Shown: positions 1 through 6,485 of the stretch, piece by piece
Position numbering within the stretch: position 1 is the stretch's first letter
Layout of the letters: every line of letters begins with the position of its first letter
Assembly: GCA_003648125.1 (NCBI GenBank)
Contig: QMOE01000029.1
Span: 1 to 10,970 of the forward strand
Origin: Chloroflexota bacterium
GTDB taxonomy: Bacteria; Chloroflexota; Anaerolineae; B4-G1
Direction of reading: 5' to 3'
Length of the DNA stretch: 10,970 nt
The notes under the pieces: generated by a model
The model's input: the letters and a program-made list of their open reading frames with translations, nothing else
Databases searched by the model: none
Told to the model about the DNA's origin: nothing
Program-made: the position numbers and the translations under genes

Positions 1-41
1 GGCTTCAGCCGTCCAAAAGGCTCAAAAGCGGCTAAAGCCGC
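1..41. repeat. dispersed palindromic repeat fragment, left edge
   Basis: The window opens with GGCTTCAGCC and continues into a perfect inverted repeat at 28-41 (GCGGCT, AA, AGCCGC). The two parts are variants of the same GGCT(T/A)nAGCC theme, so the stretch can fold into one or two short hairpins. Sequences of the form CGGCTAAAGCCGCTACTACGAAC are ones I remember as recurring dispersed repeats in Chloroflexota-like genomes; that is recall, not a search. The element is probably cut by the window edge. It is not followed by a T-run, so I do not call it a terminator. Confidence 0.5.
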
Positions 42-176
42 TACTACGAACCCCCATATCTAGCGCCTTTATTGTTGCCTACCCCAAGATGTGGGCATTC
101 TGAAAATTTGCCAGACTCCAGTTAGGTAATGAGCTGTCAGGTTCATTTGAATCACTGCTATGGGGGAATGACTTGT
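42..176. other. non-coding leader before restriction-modification system 1
   Basis: No convincing gene. I looked for a sigma70 promoter for the first methyltransferase and found only poor matches (TTGCCA at 108-113 lacks a -10 box at the right distance). A G-rich stretch, GGGGGA at 162-167, sits 9 nt before the ATG at 177 and is the probable ribosome binding site; it decides the start chosen for that gene. Confidence 0.4.
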
Positions 177-1361
177 ATGAACCAAACAGTTGCAGAACAG
201 AGGGACTATGATGTCCTCACAGTCGAAGATGCGCGTGATATAGCCACAACCTGGTTGGAGAGTATAGAATTCGACAAAGCTGTAGACTTTGGCTTGCCAG
301 AAGTAGACGACAGATATCACGTGTGGCGTGTTCCACTGGTGAGAAGAGGGCAAAATGGCCGACTAGGTGAAGTGGTCATTGATGCGCGCACCTCTCTGAT
401 TTTCGAGGACAAAACGACTTCGAAAGATGTGCTCGAAAAACGTCTGCTGAAGAGAAAAGGGGGCAGGCAAGAGCAAAGACCAAGGAACAGACAATACAAG
501 GTCTCGTCTCTGAGAAATACAATAGCCTGTGGAGACGCTGAGGATATTTTACAACAGTTTCCAGAAGAATCTGTTGATCTCGTATTTACGTCGCCTCCAT
601 ACTACAACGCGAGACCCGAATACACAGAGTACATTACGTACGAAGAATATCTCTTAAAGATACGTAAGGTGATTCAACTCTGTCATCGGGTACTGAATGA
701 GGGGCGATTCTTTGTAATGAACGTCTCGCCCATCTTGATACGTCGTGCCAGCAGGAGCGAGTCGTCAAAAAGAATAGCCGTGCCATTTGATATGCACAGG
801 TTGTTCATTGAAGAGGGGTTTGATTTTATTGATGACATCATCTGGGAGAAACCTGAAGGGGCAGGGTGGGCAACAGGACGGGGTCGTAGATTTGCCGCTG
901 ATAGAAATCCACTTCAATATAAAACGGTTCCTGTCACAGAATACGTTCTTGTCTATCGAAAGCACACCGATCGTTTGATAGATTGGAACATTCGAGCGCA
1001 TCCCAACCAGAAACTGGTGCAGGCATCGCAAGTACCTGATGCATACGAAACCACAAATATCTGGCGCATCCAACCCGCTTACGACAAAAAGCACCCGGCT
1101 ATATTCCCCGAAGAGCTTGCGACAAAGGTCATAATGTACTATTCCTTCATAGATGACGTTGTTCTCGACCCATTCGCCGGTATCGGTACTGTTGGACAAT
1201 CTGCGACAAAACTCGGCCGGCGCTTTGTGTTGGTTGAGATAAACCCAGAATATACACAGGAGATTTGCCGCAGAGCCAAAAGGTGGTTGGGTAAAAAAGA
1301 GGCGCAGGACGTTTTTCTCATTGATTGCCCCCCCATTTCTGTTGACGATATGCTTTTGTAA
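177..1361 (+). CDS. beta-class site-specific DNA methyltransferase (probably N4-cytosine), system 1
   Basis: Predicted SAM-dependent DNA methyltransferase that protects host DNA from the endonuclease encoded 25 bp downstream. Numbered from the ATG at 177 (394 aa), the catalytic motif IV is TSPPY at 138-142, and the SAM-binding motif I is DPFAGIGT at 331-338, followed by VEINPEY at 353-359. The order IV then I marks the beta class. HPAIFPEEL at 306-314 matches the usual motif X region. TSPPY is more often seen in N4-cytosine enzymes, while DPPY is typical of N6-adenine enzymes, so N4-cytosine is an inference. In-frame ATGs at 129 and 168 also exist; 177 is preferred because GGGGGA lies 9 nt upstream. 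Residues 1-115 precede the catalytic domain and include a segment (about 15-76, ending GEVVIDARTSLIFE) that looks like a PepSY-type fold. Recognition sequence cannot be read from the sequence. Confidence 0.9.
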   Translation: MNQTVAEQRDYDVLTVEDARDIATTWLESIEFDKAVDFGLPEVDDRYHVWRVPLVRRGQNGRLGEVVIDARTSLIFEDKTTSKDVLEKRLLKRKGGRQEQRPRNRQYKVSSLRNTIACGDAEDILQQFPEESVDLVFTSPPYYNARPEYTEYITYEEYLLKIRKVIQLCHRVLNEGRFFVMNVSPILIRRASRSESSKRIAVPFDMHRLFIEEGFDFIDDIIWEKPEGAGWATGRGRRFAADRNPLQYKTVPVTEYVLVYRKHTDRLIDWNIRAHPNQKLVQASQVPDAYETTNIWRIQPAYDKKHPAIFPEELATKVIMYYSFIDDVVLDPFAGIGTVGQSATKLGRRFVLVEINPEYTQEICRRAKRWLGKKEAQDVFLIDCPPISVDDMLL

Positions 1362-1386
1362 GCTAAATCAGAGGAAGAAATAGCCA

Positions 1387-2493
1387 ATGGAACAGTCAAA
1401 TTCTCACCAGATCACGAGCCTAGTCGCTCTTATGAGTGACAAAGCCGTAAACTTGCTTGATGCCAGTGGCTCTGAATTGATTAGCAGAATGGGTATAGAT
1501 ACCGTCAGGACGGTGGTATTTGACGTTCTATCAGGTAAAAATCTAAGGGATTCAACCGAGATGCTGACCCGCCGCAGATTGGCAGTTCTAAATGCAGCCA
1601 TGGTTGCTATGTTTCTTGAGGGAACTCGGGTTCAACCAGACTTTGTCGAGCGGCTCCCAGCCATTGCTGCGAGAATCCTCAAAAGCGGTCGTCTCTCTAA
1701 ATCCGAGCGGTGGGTCACGCAGTGGGCGTTGGGACTGACAGGCAAAGCAAGCCAGAATGTTCTCCGCGATGATGCCAGTCTGTTAGCAGAGTATCGAGAA
1801 CGCTATGTTTCAGTGTGTGAGCAGGTCATCCGTGAAAGTGTAGCCGAATTTGGCGATCTCGGTGGTGAAATACACACAAGTGATGAGATTGGTATAACTC
1901 TCAGTTGGAAGTTTATGGTTTACTTGCTCAGCGCAGTGGGAGCGCAGACACTGACCATACGTGGATCGGAAAAGTCCATATATGGTAAACTGTTTGAGCG
2001 ATTAGTCCTCGGTTCACTGTTGCACATTCTAGGCTTTCGCTTTACAGGCTCGGATGGCCCTAGACGGTTTGAGCGCGAGTTTTGGCTGTCATCACATGGA
2101 GAAGGAAGAGAAAGTGATGCAACAGTCCTTTGGAGGGCGGGACAGGGGGCCAGGTTCGACATAGGATTCATTGGTCGAGGAAACCCGGAAATCTCATTGG
2201 ACAAAGTCTCGCGCTTTACCCGTGAGATAGAGTTAGGACGATCTACATGGTATATGGCAACCATTATCGTTGTTGATCGGATAGGACGGGGCAGCAGGAT
2301 CAAAGATATAGCCCGTGAGATAGACGGCGATATTGTCCAAATGAGTATGGCATACTGGCCCCAAGAGATTGCTCAAATCCTCAACTACAGAATGGGCTTT
2401 CAACATCCTTTGACGGATATGCCACGTTCTGAGATCAGCGGTTACTTGAAAGAAGCAATGAAAGACGTTCCATTGATGGACTATTTCCCCTAG
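1387..2493 (+). CDS. type II restriction endonuclease, CfrBI-like (tentative)
   Basis: A 368-aa protein placed directly behind the TSPPY methyltransferase with GAGGAAG at 1371-1377 as ribosome binding site, so the pair forms an M-then-R operon. The sequence style (GKNLRDSTEMLTRRR at 50-64, IRGSEKSIYGKLFERLVLGS around 191-210) is what I remember for proteins annotated as CfrBI-family restriction endonucleases; CfrBI cuts CCWWGG and its partner is an N4-cytosine methylase, consistent with the TSPPY neighbour. A PD-(D/E)xK fold is plausible: E204 in the helix GKLFERLVLGSLLHILGF, D258 in ARFDIGFIG, and E280 or E282 in REIELG, but no textbook ExK is present, so these assignments are provisional. 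The N-terminal 120 residues are helical and may carry DNA recognition or dimerisation. The endonuclease role rests on context as much as on motifs. Confidence 0.72.
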   Translation: MEQSNSHQITSLVALMSDKAVNLLDASGSELISRMGIDTVRTVVFDVLSGKNLRDSTEMLTRRRLAVLNAAMVAMFLEGTRVQPDFVERLPAIAARILKSGRLSKSERWVTQWALGLTGKASQNVLRDDASLLAEYRERYVSVCEQVIRESVAEFGDLGGEIHTSDEIGITLSWKFMVYLLSAVGAQTLTIRGSEKSIYGKLFERLVLGSLLHILGFRFTGSDGPRRFEREFWLSSHGEGRESDATVLWRAGQGARFDIGFIGRGNPEISLDKVSRFTREIELGRSTWYMATIIVVDRIGRGSRIKDIAREIDGDIVQMSMAYWPQEIAQILNYRMGFQHPLTDMPRSEISGYLKEAMKDVPLMDYFP

Positions 2494-2600
2494 CTCTGCG
2501 TGCCGGTTCACACCTGGTTTAATTTCCGCCGGAGAGCATTTGACGCTGATGTAGAAGGTAGTTATAATAGCACAGTAACCGTTCACCAGGGAGCAAAAAT
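2494..2600. other. intergenic region between the two restriction-modification systems
   Basis: 107 bp without a gene. It carries the promoter described separately and two copies of GTTCAC (2506-2511 and 2581-2586) on either side of it, in slightly similar contexts. No clear rho-independent terminator follows the upstream endonuclease gene. AGGGAG at 2588-2593 is the ribosome binding site for the next gene, 7 nt before its ATG. Confidence 0.5.
2540..2568 (+). promoter_or_regulatory. near-consensus sigma70-type promoter for system 2
   Basis: TTGACG at 2540-2545 (5 of 6 to TTGACA), a 17-nt spacer, and a perfect TATAAT at 2563-2568. Transcription would start near 2575, giving a leader of roughly 25 nt before the ATG at 2601. 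This is the strongest promoter match I see in the window and implies that the small gene, the second methyltransferase and the second endonuclease form their own transcription unit, separate from system 1. Confidence 0.75.
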
Positions 2601-2849
2601 ATGGAATATCCCAGCGTTCAAGGAGAAGCCATCCCTATAGCTAATCTAGCCGAGCAAGTCATAAAGTCTGGCGAACCAATGACCGTGCCACTGCCGGATA
2701 CAAGGGTAGTGATGCTCCTCATACCCAAAACAGATTACAACCACGTAATCTCTGCCCTCAAACTGAAACACTCCCTGCCCACTCAACCGTCGAAAACGCC
2801 GCACCAACTTTTCACCGAAACCGTGCGGCGATTCCAGTTAGTAGTATAG
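2601..2849 (+). CDS. small Phd/YefM antitoxin-like protein heading system 2
   Basis: An 82-aa protein with a good ribosome binding site (AGGGAG, 7 nt from ATG) directly under a strong promoter. Its first 50 residues follow the layout of Phd/YefM antitoxins: IPIANLAEQVIKSGEPM at 11-27, a short strand pair, then VVMLLIPKTDYNHV at 36-49, comparable to the family pattern of NLxxLxxxxxxGEPVxV followed by VAVLxPxxDY. The C-terminal 30 residues are rich in Thr, Pro, Ser and Lys and show nothing specific. Members of that family bind DNA as dimers and repress their own promoter; they also neutralise a toxin, but no toxin gene is next to this one. I infer a transcriptional regulator of the downstream methylase and nuclease, or a remnant of a toxin-antitoxin pair. 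The similarity is a pattern match by eye. Confidence 0.65.
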   Translation: MEYPSVQGEAIPIANLAEQVIKSGEPMTVPLPDTRVVMLLIPKTDYNHVISALKLKHSLPTQPSKTPHQLFTETVRRFQLVV

Positions 2850-2876
2850 AATAGGTTTGGCGCTCTCTGATTGCTT

Positions 2877-2882
2877 GGAGGT
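2877..2882 (+). promoter_or_regulatory. ribosome binding site fixing a TTG start at 2892
   Basis: GGAGGT, a perfect Shine-Dalgarno core, lies 9 nt before TTG at 2892. The longer in-frame reading from TTG at 2871 would place this site inside the coding sequence and has no such signal of its own, so the protein most likely begins at 2892 (MAKKRKKRAP). Confidence 0.75.
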
Positions 2883-2891
2883 AGTATTGCA

Positions 2892-3899
2892 TTGGCTAAA
2901 AAGAGAAAAAAACGGGCGCCGAGAAATAGAACTATTACGTTGACTGAATCTGAACAGCAGTTTTATTGCTCAAGCCTCATCCAGTTAAGTGGTCCCGTGA
3001 CGCTGCACGAGATTATTGATCGCACGATTTGTCAAGATGTATTTGAGCTAGTTGACTGGCTACCAGATTATTCGGTCGATCTTTTGTTTGCTGATCCTCC
3101 CTACAACCTGTCAAAATCCTTCAATAACCACTCATTTACCCAAATGTCCTTGCTTGAATATGAACAGTGGCTAGAATCCTGGCTGGGAAGGCTTGTCCGA
3201 GTTCTGAAGCCTACTGCGTCCATATATATCTGTGGCGATTGGCGTTCTTCAACAGCAATTCACCGAGTAGTCGATAAGCTATTTATCGTTCGCAATCGTA
3301 TCACTTGGGAAAGAGAGAAAGGAAGAGGAGCAAAAACCAACTGGAAGAACTGCTCGGAAGATATTTGGTTTTGTACAATCTCCAATGATTATACATTCAA
3401 TGTAGAGGATGTTAAACTCAAGCGACATGTTATTGCCCCTTACACAGATCGCAAGGGGAAACCCAAAGACTGGAATGAATCAGAGAATGGTCGCTTCCGC
3501 TTGACTCATCCTTCGAATATCTGGACAGACCTTACTGTGCCGTTCTGGTCAATGCCCGAAAACACAGATCATCCTACGCAGAAACCAGAAAAGATGCTTG
3601 CCAAGATTATACTTGCGAGCTCGAATGAGGGTGATATTGTACTTGATCCCTTTTTAGGGTCTGGAACAACCTCGGTCGTTGCAAAGAAGCTAAGGCGTCA
3701 CTATATCGGGGTCGAAATAGACGAGTTCTATTGTTGTCTTGCAGAACGACGGTTAGAAATGGTTGAAAGGGGTCAAGACATCCAGGGCTACACAGGCGGC
3801 GTTTTCTGGGAAAGAAATACTCTGGCAGACCAAAAGAGTCACAAACAGTCAAAACCACAAGCCAGGAATTTGCAACCTTCGCTATTCCAGACTGAATAG
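2892..3899 (+). CDS. beta-class DNA methyltransferase (probably N6-adenine), system 2
   Basis: A 335-aa SAM-dependent DNA methyltransferase. Motif IV is DPPY at 68-71 (context FADPPYN), motif I is DPFLGSGT at 252-259 with VEIDEFY following at 274-280, and HPTQKP at 227-232 is the characteristic motif X stretch. Motif order IV-I places it in the beta class; DPPY and the overall layout suggest N6-adenine methylation, though amino-group specificity cannot be proven by motif alone. The variable stretch between about residues 137 and 225 (WEREKGRGAKTNWKN to PFWSMPENT) probably contacts the target. The N-terminus is very basic (KKRKKR at 3-8). It uses a TTG start behind a perfect GGAGGT. It ends 16 bp before the endonuclease gene and starts 42 bp after the Phd-like gene, so the three genes form one unit. 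It is unrelated in sequence layout to the methylase of system 1 outside the shared motifs. Confidence 0.92.
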   Translation: MAKKRKKRAPRNRTITLTESEQQFYCSSLIQLSGPVTLHEIIDRTICQDVFELVDWLPDYSVDLLFADPPYNLSKSFNNHSFTQMSLLEYEQWLESWLGRLVRVLKPTASIYICGDWRSSTAIHRVVDKLFIVRNRITWEREKGRGAKTNWKNCSEDIWFCTISNDYTFNVEDVKLKRHVIAPYTDRKGKPKDWNESENGRFRLTHPSNIWTDLTVPFWSMPENTDHPTQKPEKMLAKIILASSNEGDIVLDPFLGSGTTSVVAKKLRRHYIGVEIDEFYCCLAERRLEMVERGQDIQGYTGGVFWERNTLADQKSHKQSKPQARNLQPSLFQTE

Positions 3900-3915
3900 A
3901 AAATAGGAGTGCTCA

Positions 3916-4578
3916 GTGAAAAGCTCGATATTCTATACCGATGCCTACAAAGACATCGAAACAAGAGTGCAGGAATTGCTTAACTCTCACGAGGAGTTTC
4001 TTTCTTCGAGCACAGCCAGCAGCACACGAGCTGCAGGGGATGCAATTGAGGCTATCCTAGGAGATTCTTTCGAGACCATACTTGGCGAAACCTGCAAAGA
4101 GTATTCGGCTACTTTCGCCAGGCGGGCAATGGCTGATCTTGCATTCACAGATATTGACGACCTCTACTACATGGTTGATGTCAAAACACATCGCACTGAC
4201 ACAAAGTTTAATATGCCCAATTTGACGTCGGTTCATAGGCTTGCTCGATTCTACGAAGACGACGCCAATTACTTTGTTTTGCTCATGGCCAGCTATCATT
4301 TGGAAGCGACACAAGCAATCGTCACAAACGTCAGGTTTGTACCTATCGAGTTTTTGGGATGGGACTGTCTCACCATCGGCGCACTTGGATGGGGACAGAT
4401 TCAGATCGCAAATTCAAACTATATCACTATCAACCCCCAATACCCGCGTAAGAAGTGGATGCTCGAACTATGTGATGTTCTCCTCGAGTTCTATCCGAAA
4501 GAAATCGCCAAGATCAACGATAGAATTGGCTATTTCAAACAGGTTCAAGAATTTTGGCTCGCAAAACCAGACGACTGA
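3916..4578 (+). CDS. PD-(D/E)xK type II restriction endonuclease, system 2
   Basis: A 220-aa protein starting at GTG with TAGGAGT (3904-3910) in front, 16 bp behind the DPPY methyltransferase. The likely catalytic core is FTDIDDLYYMVDVKTH at 77-92: D79/D81 supply the first acidic residue and D88-V-K90 forms the DxK variant of (D/E)xK. E45 in the preceding helix GDAIEAILGDSFETIL is a frequent additional acidic residue in this fold. After the core comes TKFNMPNLTSVHRLARFYED (96-115), a pattern I associate with short type II endonucleases whose last catalytic strand is followed by a FxMPNLxSxxRLxxFY segment. The gene order M then R and the tight spacing support assignment as the cognate nuclease. 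Size is in the normal range for a homodimeric type IIP enzyme. The recognition site is unknown. The gene is AT-rich compared with the host operon that follows. Confidence 0.85.
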   Translation: MKSSIFYTDAYKDIETRVQELLNSHEEFLSSSTASSTRAAGDAIEAILGDSFETILGETCKEYSATFARRAMADLAFTDIDDLYYMVDVKTHRTDTKFNMPNLTSVHRLARFYEDDANYFVLLMASYHLEATQAIVTNVRFVPIEFLGWDCLTIGALGWGQIQIANSNYITINPQYPRKKWMLELCDVLLEFYPKEIAKINDRIGYFKQVQEFWLAKPDD

Positions 4579-4743
4579 TAGAAATGCGCCGTATAACAAA
4601 TCGCTGCACCCGATTTGGATAATCAGATTTTTTCAACACTTGCACGCGTATCACAGTCCACTTTCTAGCAAAGTCACTCCGCATCCGCCAGGCGGGGAAT
4701 CCTAATAGATCGTCAAAACAGCGAACGACACGCTGTTAGAGAC
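4579..4743. other. non-coding junction between accessory block and host operon
   Basis: 165 bp without a gene, at the point where base composition changes from AT-rich to strongly GC-rich. It begins, 12 nt after the endonuclease stop codon, with GTATAACAAATCGCTGCACC (4591-4610), which resembles the 5' end of attC-like integron recombination sites (RYYYAAC followed by a CGCTGCACC-type segment). A GTTAGAG at 4735-4741 near the other end resembles the opposite core GTTRRRY but misses the last position. Between them is CCGCC-A-GGCGG (4685-4695), a short palindrome that looks like part of a dispersed repeat. I found no consensus promoter and no terminator. Confidence 0.4.
4685..4695. repeat. short palindrome CCGCC-A-GGCGG
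   Basis: A perfect 5-bp inverted repeat around a single A, embedded in CCGCATCCGCCAGGCGGGGA. It could be a remnant of a REP-like or miniature element. Not followed by a T-run, so not a classical terminator. Confidence 0.45.
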
Positions 4744-5841
4744 ATGTCCATTCCCTCACTAACCATCGGTATCGAAGAGGAATACCAGATCATAGACCCG
4801 GTCACGCGGGAGCTGCGCTCCTACGTGCAGCGATTTCTCGAACAAGGCCAGACCGTGCTGCCCGACCAAATTCATCCCGAGTTCATGCAATCGCAGGTAG
4901 AGGTCGGTACCCGCATTTGCCAAAACATCCAGGAAGCACGCCGCGAGTTGACCCGTATGCGCCACTCGATCTGGGAACTGGCCGAACGAGAGGGACTATG
5001 GGTCGCGGCGGCAGGTACGCACCCCTTCTCGCTCTGGGAGCACCAGGCGATCTCCCCCTTTGGCCGCTACCCCGAGCTGGCCCGCTTTCTGCAAGACGTG
5101 GGCCGGCGGCTGTTGATTTTCGGCATGCACGTCCACATCGGCATCGAGGACCGAGAACTGCTGATAGAGGTGATGAACCAACTGCGTTACTTTCTGCCCC
5201 ACCTGCACGCCCTTTCGACCAGTTCCCCTTTCTGGCACGGCCGCGACACCGGGTTGAAATCCTACCGCAGCGTCGTTTTCGAGAGCCTGCCCCGCACCGG
5301 TCTCCCGCCCTTTTTTGATTCCTACGCCGACTACCGCCACTATATGGACACATTGCTGGCGACGGGCAGCATTGACGCGCCGACTCACATCTGGTGGGAC
5401 GCGCGTCCCAGCGAAAAATTCCCCACCCTGGAAGTACGCATCCCCGATATGTGTACCCGTACGGAAGAGACTTTGTGCATCGCGGCGCTGGTACAAGCCA
5501 TCGTCGCCAAACTGATACAACTGCGGCAGGCCAATCAAAGCTGGCGCTTGTACCCCAGACATCTCCTCGACGAAAACAAATGGCGCGCCGTGCGCTATGG
5601 CATCGAGGGAAAATTGATTGACTTTGGCAAAACAAAAGAGGTATCGTTCCCCACGCTGATAAAAGAACTTTTGGCCTGGATAGACGACGTGGTGGACGAA
5701 CTGGGCAGCCGGGCGGAGATCGAATACGTCCACACCATCCTGAGCCAGGGCACCAGCGCCGACCGCCAACTCGCCGTCTATCGCCGGACGGGGGACTTTA
5801 TGGCCGTGGTAGACCAGGTAGTGGAGGAGACACACGTATGA
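4744..5841 (+). CDS. YbdK-type carboxylate-amine ligase (glutamate-cysteine ligase family 2)
   Basis: A 365-aa cytosolic enzyme of the GCS2 family, which forms an amide bond between a carboxylate (in the best-known cases glutamate) and an amine at the expense of ATP. The family marks are clear: IGIEEEYQIID at 8-18 with the metal-binding EEE at 11-13, HPEFMQSQVEVGT at 44-56, AAAGTHPF at 88-95, and GMHVHIGI at 127-134. Length is close to E. coli YbdK, so it is complete. YbdK itself has only weak glutamate-cysteine ligase activity, and the true substrate here is not predictable. The start has no strong ribosome binding site (only AGAG 3 nt upstream), which is unusual for the first gene of an operon and may reflect a disturbed junction with the preceding accessory DNA. 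It overlaps the next gene by 4 nt (ATGA). Base composition is much GC-richer than the upstream genes. Confidence 0.9.
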   Translation: MSIPSLTIGIEEEYQIIDPVTRELRSYVQRFLEQGQTVLPDQIHPEFMQSQVEVGTRICQNIQEARRELTRMRHSIWELAEREGLWVAAAGTHPFSLWEHQAISPFGRYPELARFLQDVGRRLLIFGMHVHIGIEDRELLIEVMNQLRYFLPHLHALSTSSPFWHGRDTGLKSYRSVVFESLPRTGLPPFFDSYADYRHYMDTLLATGSIDAPTHIWWDARPSEKFPTLEVRIPDMCTRTEETLCIAALVQAIVAKLIQLRQANQSWRLYPRHLLDENKWRAVRYGIEGKLIDFGKTKEVSFPTLIKELLAWIDDVVDELGSRAEIEYVHTILSQGTSADRQLAVYRRTGDFMAVVDQVVEETHV

Positions 5842-6467
5842 TAACCATCACCGAGGCACGCCGCTATTACGAAGGCGCCGACGCGATACACGACTTTGAC
5901 CACGTGCTGCGCGTGCTGGCGTTGGCCGAACGCATCGGGCGGGCCGAGGGGGCCGATCTCGAGATCGTTCGGGCGGCGACGTTGCTGCACGACATGGGAC
6001 GAGCAATGGACGAGGCCGCCGGGCGCGATCACGCCGCCTTTGGCGCCGAGCAGGTGTGGGAGATACTGGCCGGGCACCCGGCTGACAAAGTGCAAGCCGT
6101 CAGCCACGCCATCGCCGCCCACCGCTTCCGCACCGGCACGCGGCCGGAGACGCTGGAGGCGCAGGTACTCTTTGATGCCGACAAACTGGACGCCATCGGC
6201 GCGATGGGAGTGGCGCGGGCCTTTGCCTACGGCGGCGCGCGCGGGCAGCGACTATGGGCGCCCATCGAGGAAGTGGACGCGGCCCGCTGGATGGAAAAAG
6301 GAGACGACCCAGACGCGCACACGCCGGTACACGAGTTTGTAGTCAAGCTATCGCGCCTCAAAGACCGGCTCTACACCTCAACCGGCCGCGCCATCGCCGA
6401 GGAGCGCCACGCCTACATGGTCGCCTTCTTTGAGCGATTCGACGCCGAGGCGCGGGGGGAGCGGTAG
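5838..6467 (+). CDS. HD-domain phosphohydrolase
   Basis: A 209-aa protein of the HD superfamily, metal-dependent phosphohydrolases that often act on nucleotides. Visible ligands: H22 in HDFDHVLRV, the H51-D52 pair in LLHDMGR, H65 in GRDHAAFG, H95 in AIAAHRFR, and D115 in LFDADKLDAIGAMG. The last motif is typical of the small YedJ-like group, whose length this matches. Substrate is not known. The ATG overlaps the stop of the ligase gene (ATGA at 5838-5841), so the two are translationally coupled, suggesting a shared pathway that I cannot name. No signal peptide or membrane segment. Confidence 0.88.
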   Translation: MITITEARRYYEGADAIHDFDHVLRVLALAERIGRAEGADLEIVRAATLLHDMGRAMDEAAGRDHAAFGAEQVWEILAGHPADKVQAVSHAIAAHRFRTGTRPETLEAQVLFDADKLDAIGAMGVARAFAYGGARGQRLWAPIEEVDAARWMEKGDDPDAHTPVHEFVVKLSRLKDRLYTSTGRAIAEERHAYMVAFFERFDAEARGER

Positions 6468-6485
6468 GAAACGAGGAACACCCCA

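Noticed and set aside
28..41. Rho-independent terminator at the left edge
   Set aside because: The hairpin is perfect but is followed by CTACTACGAAC rather than a T-run, and it matches a dispersed repeat type instead.
2601..4578. CRISPR array or phage-type element between the two restriction-modification systems
   Set aside because: No regularly spaced direct repeats and no integrase, capsid or transposase sequence seen.
4241..4705. 154-aa open frame on the plus strand overlapping the end of the second endonuclease gene
   Set aside because: It is out of frame with a gene that has a catalytic core and good ribosome binding site, has Ser/Thr-rich low-content sequence and no own translation signal.
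4883..5635. Long open frames on the minus strand opposite the ligase gene
   Set aside because: They lie inside a clear GCS2-family gene, are rich in Arg, Gly and Cys as expected for antisense frames of GC-rich DNA, and have no recognisable motifs.
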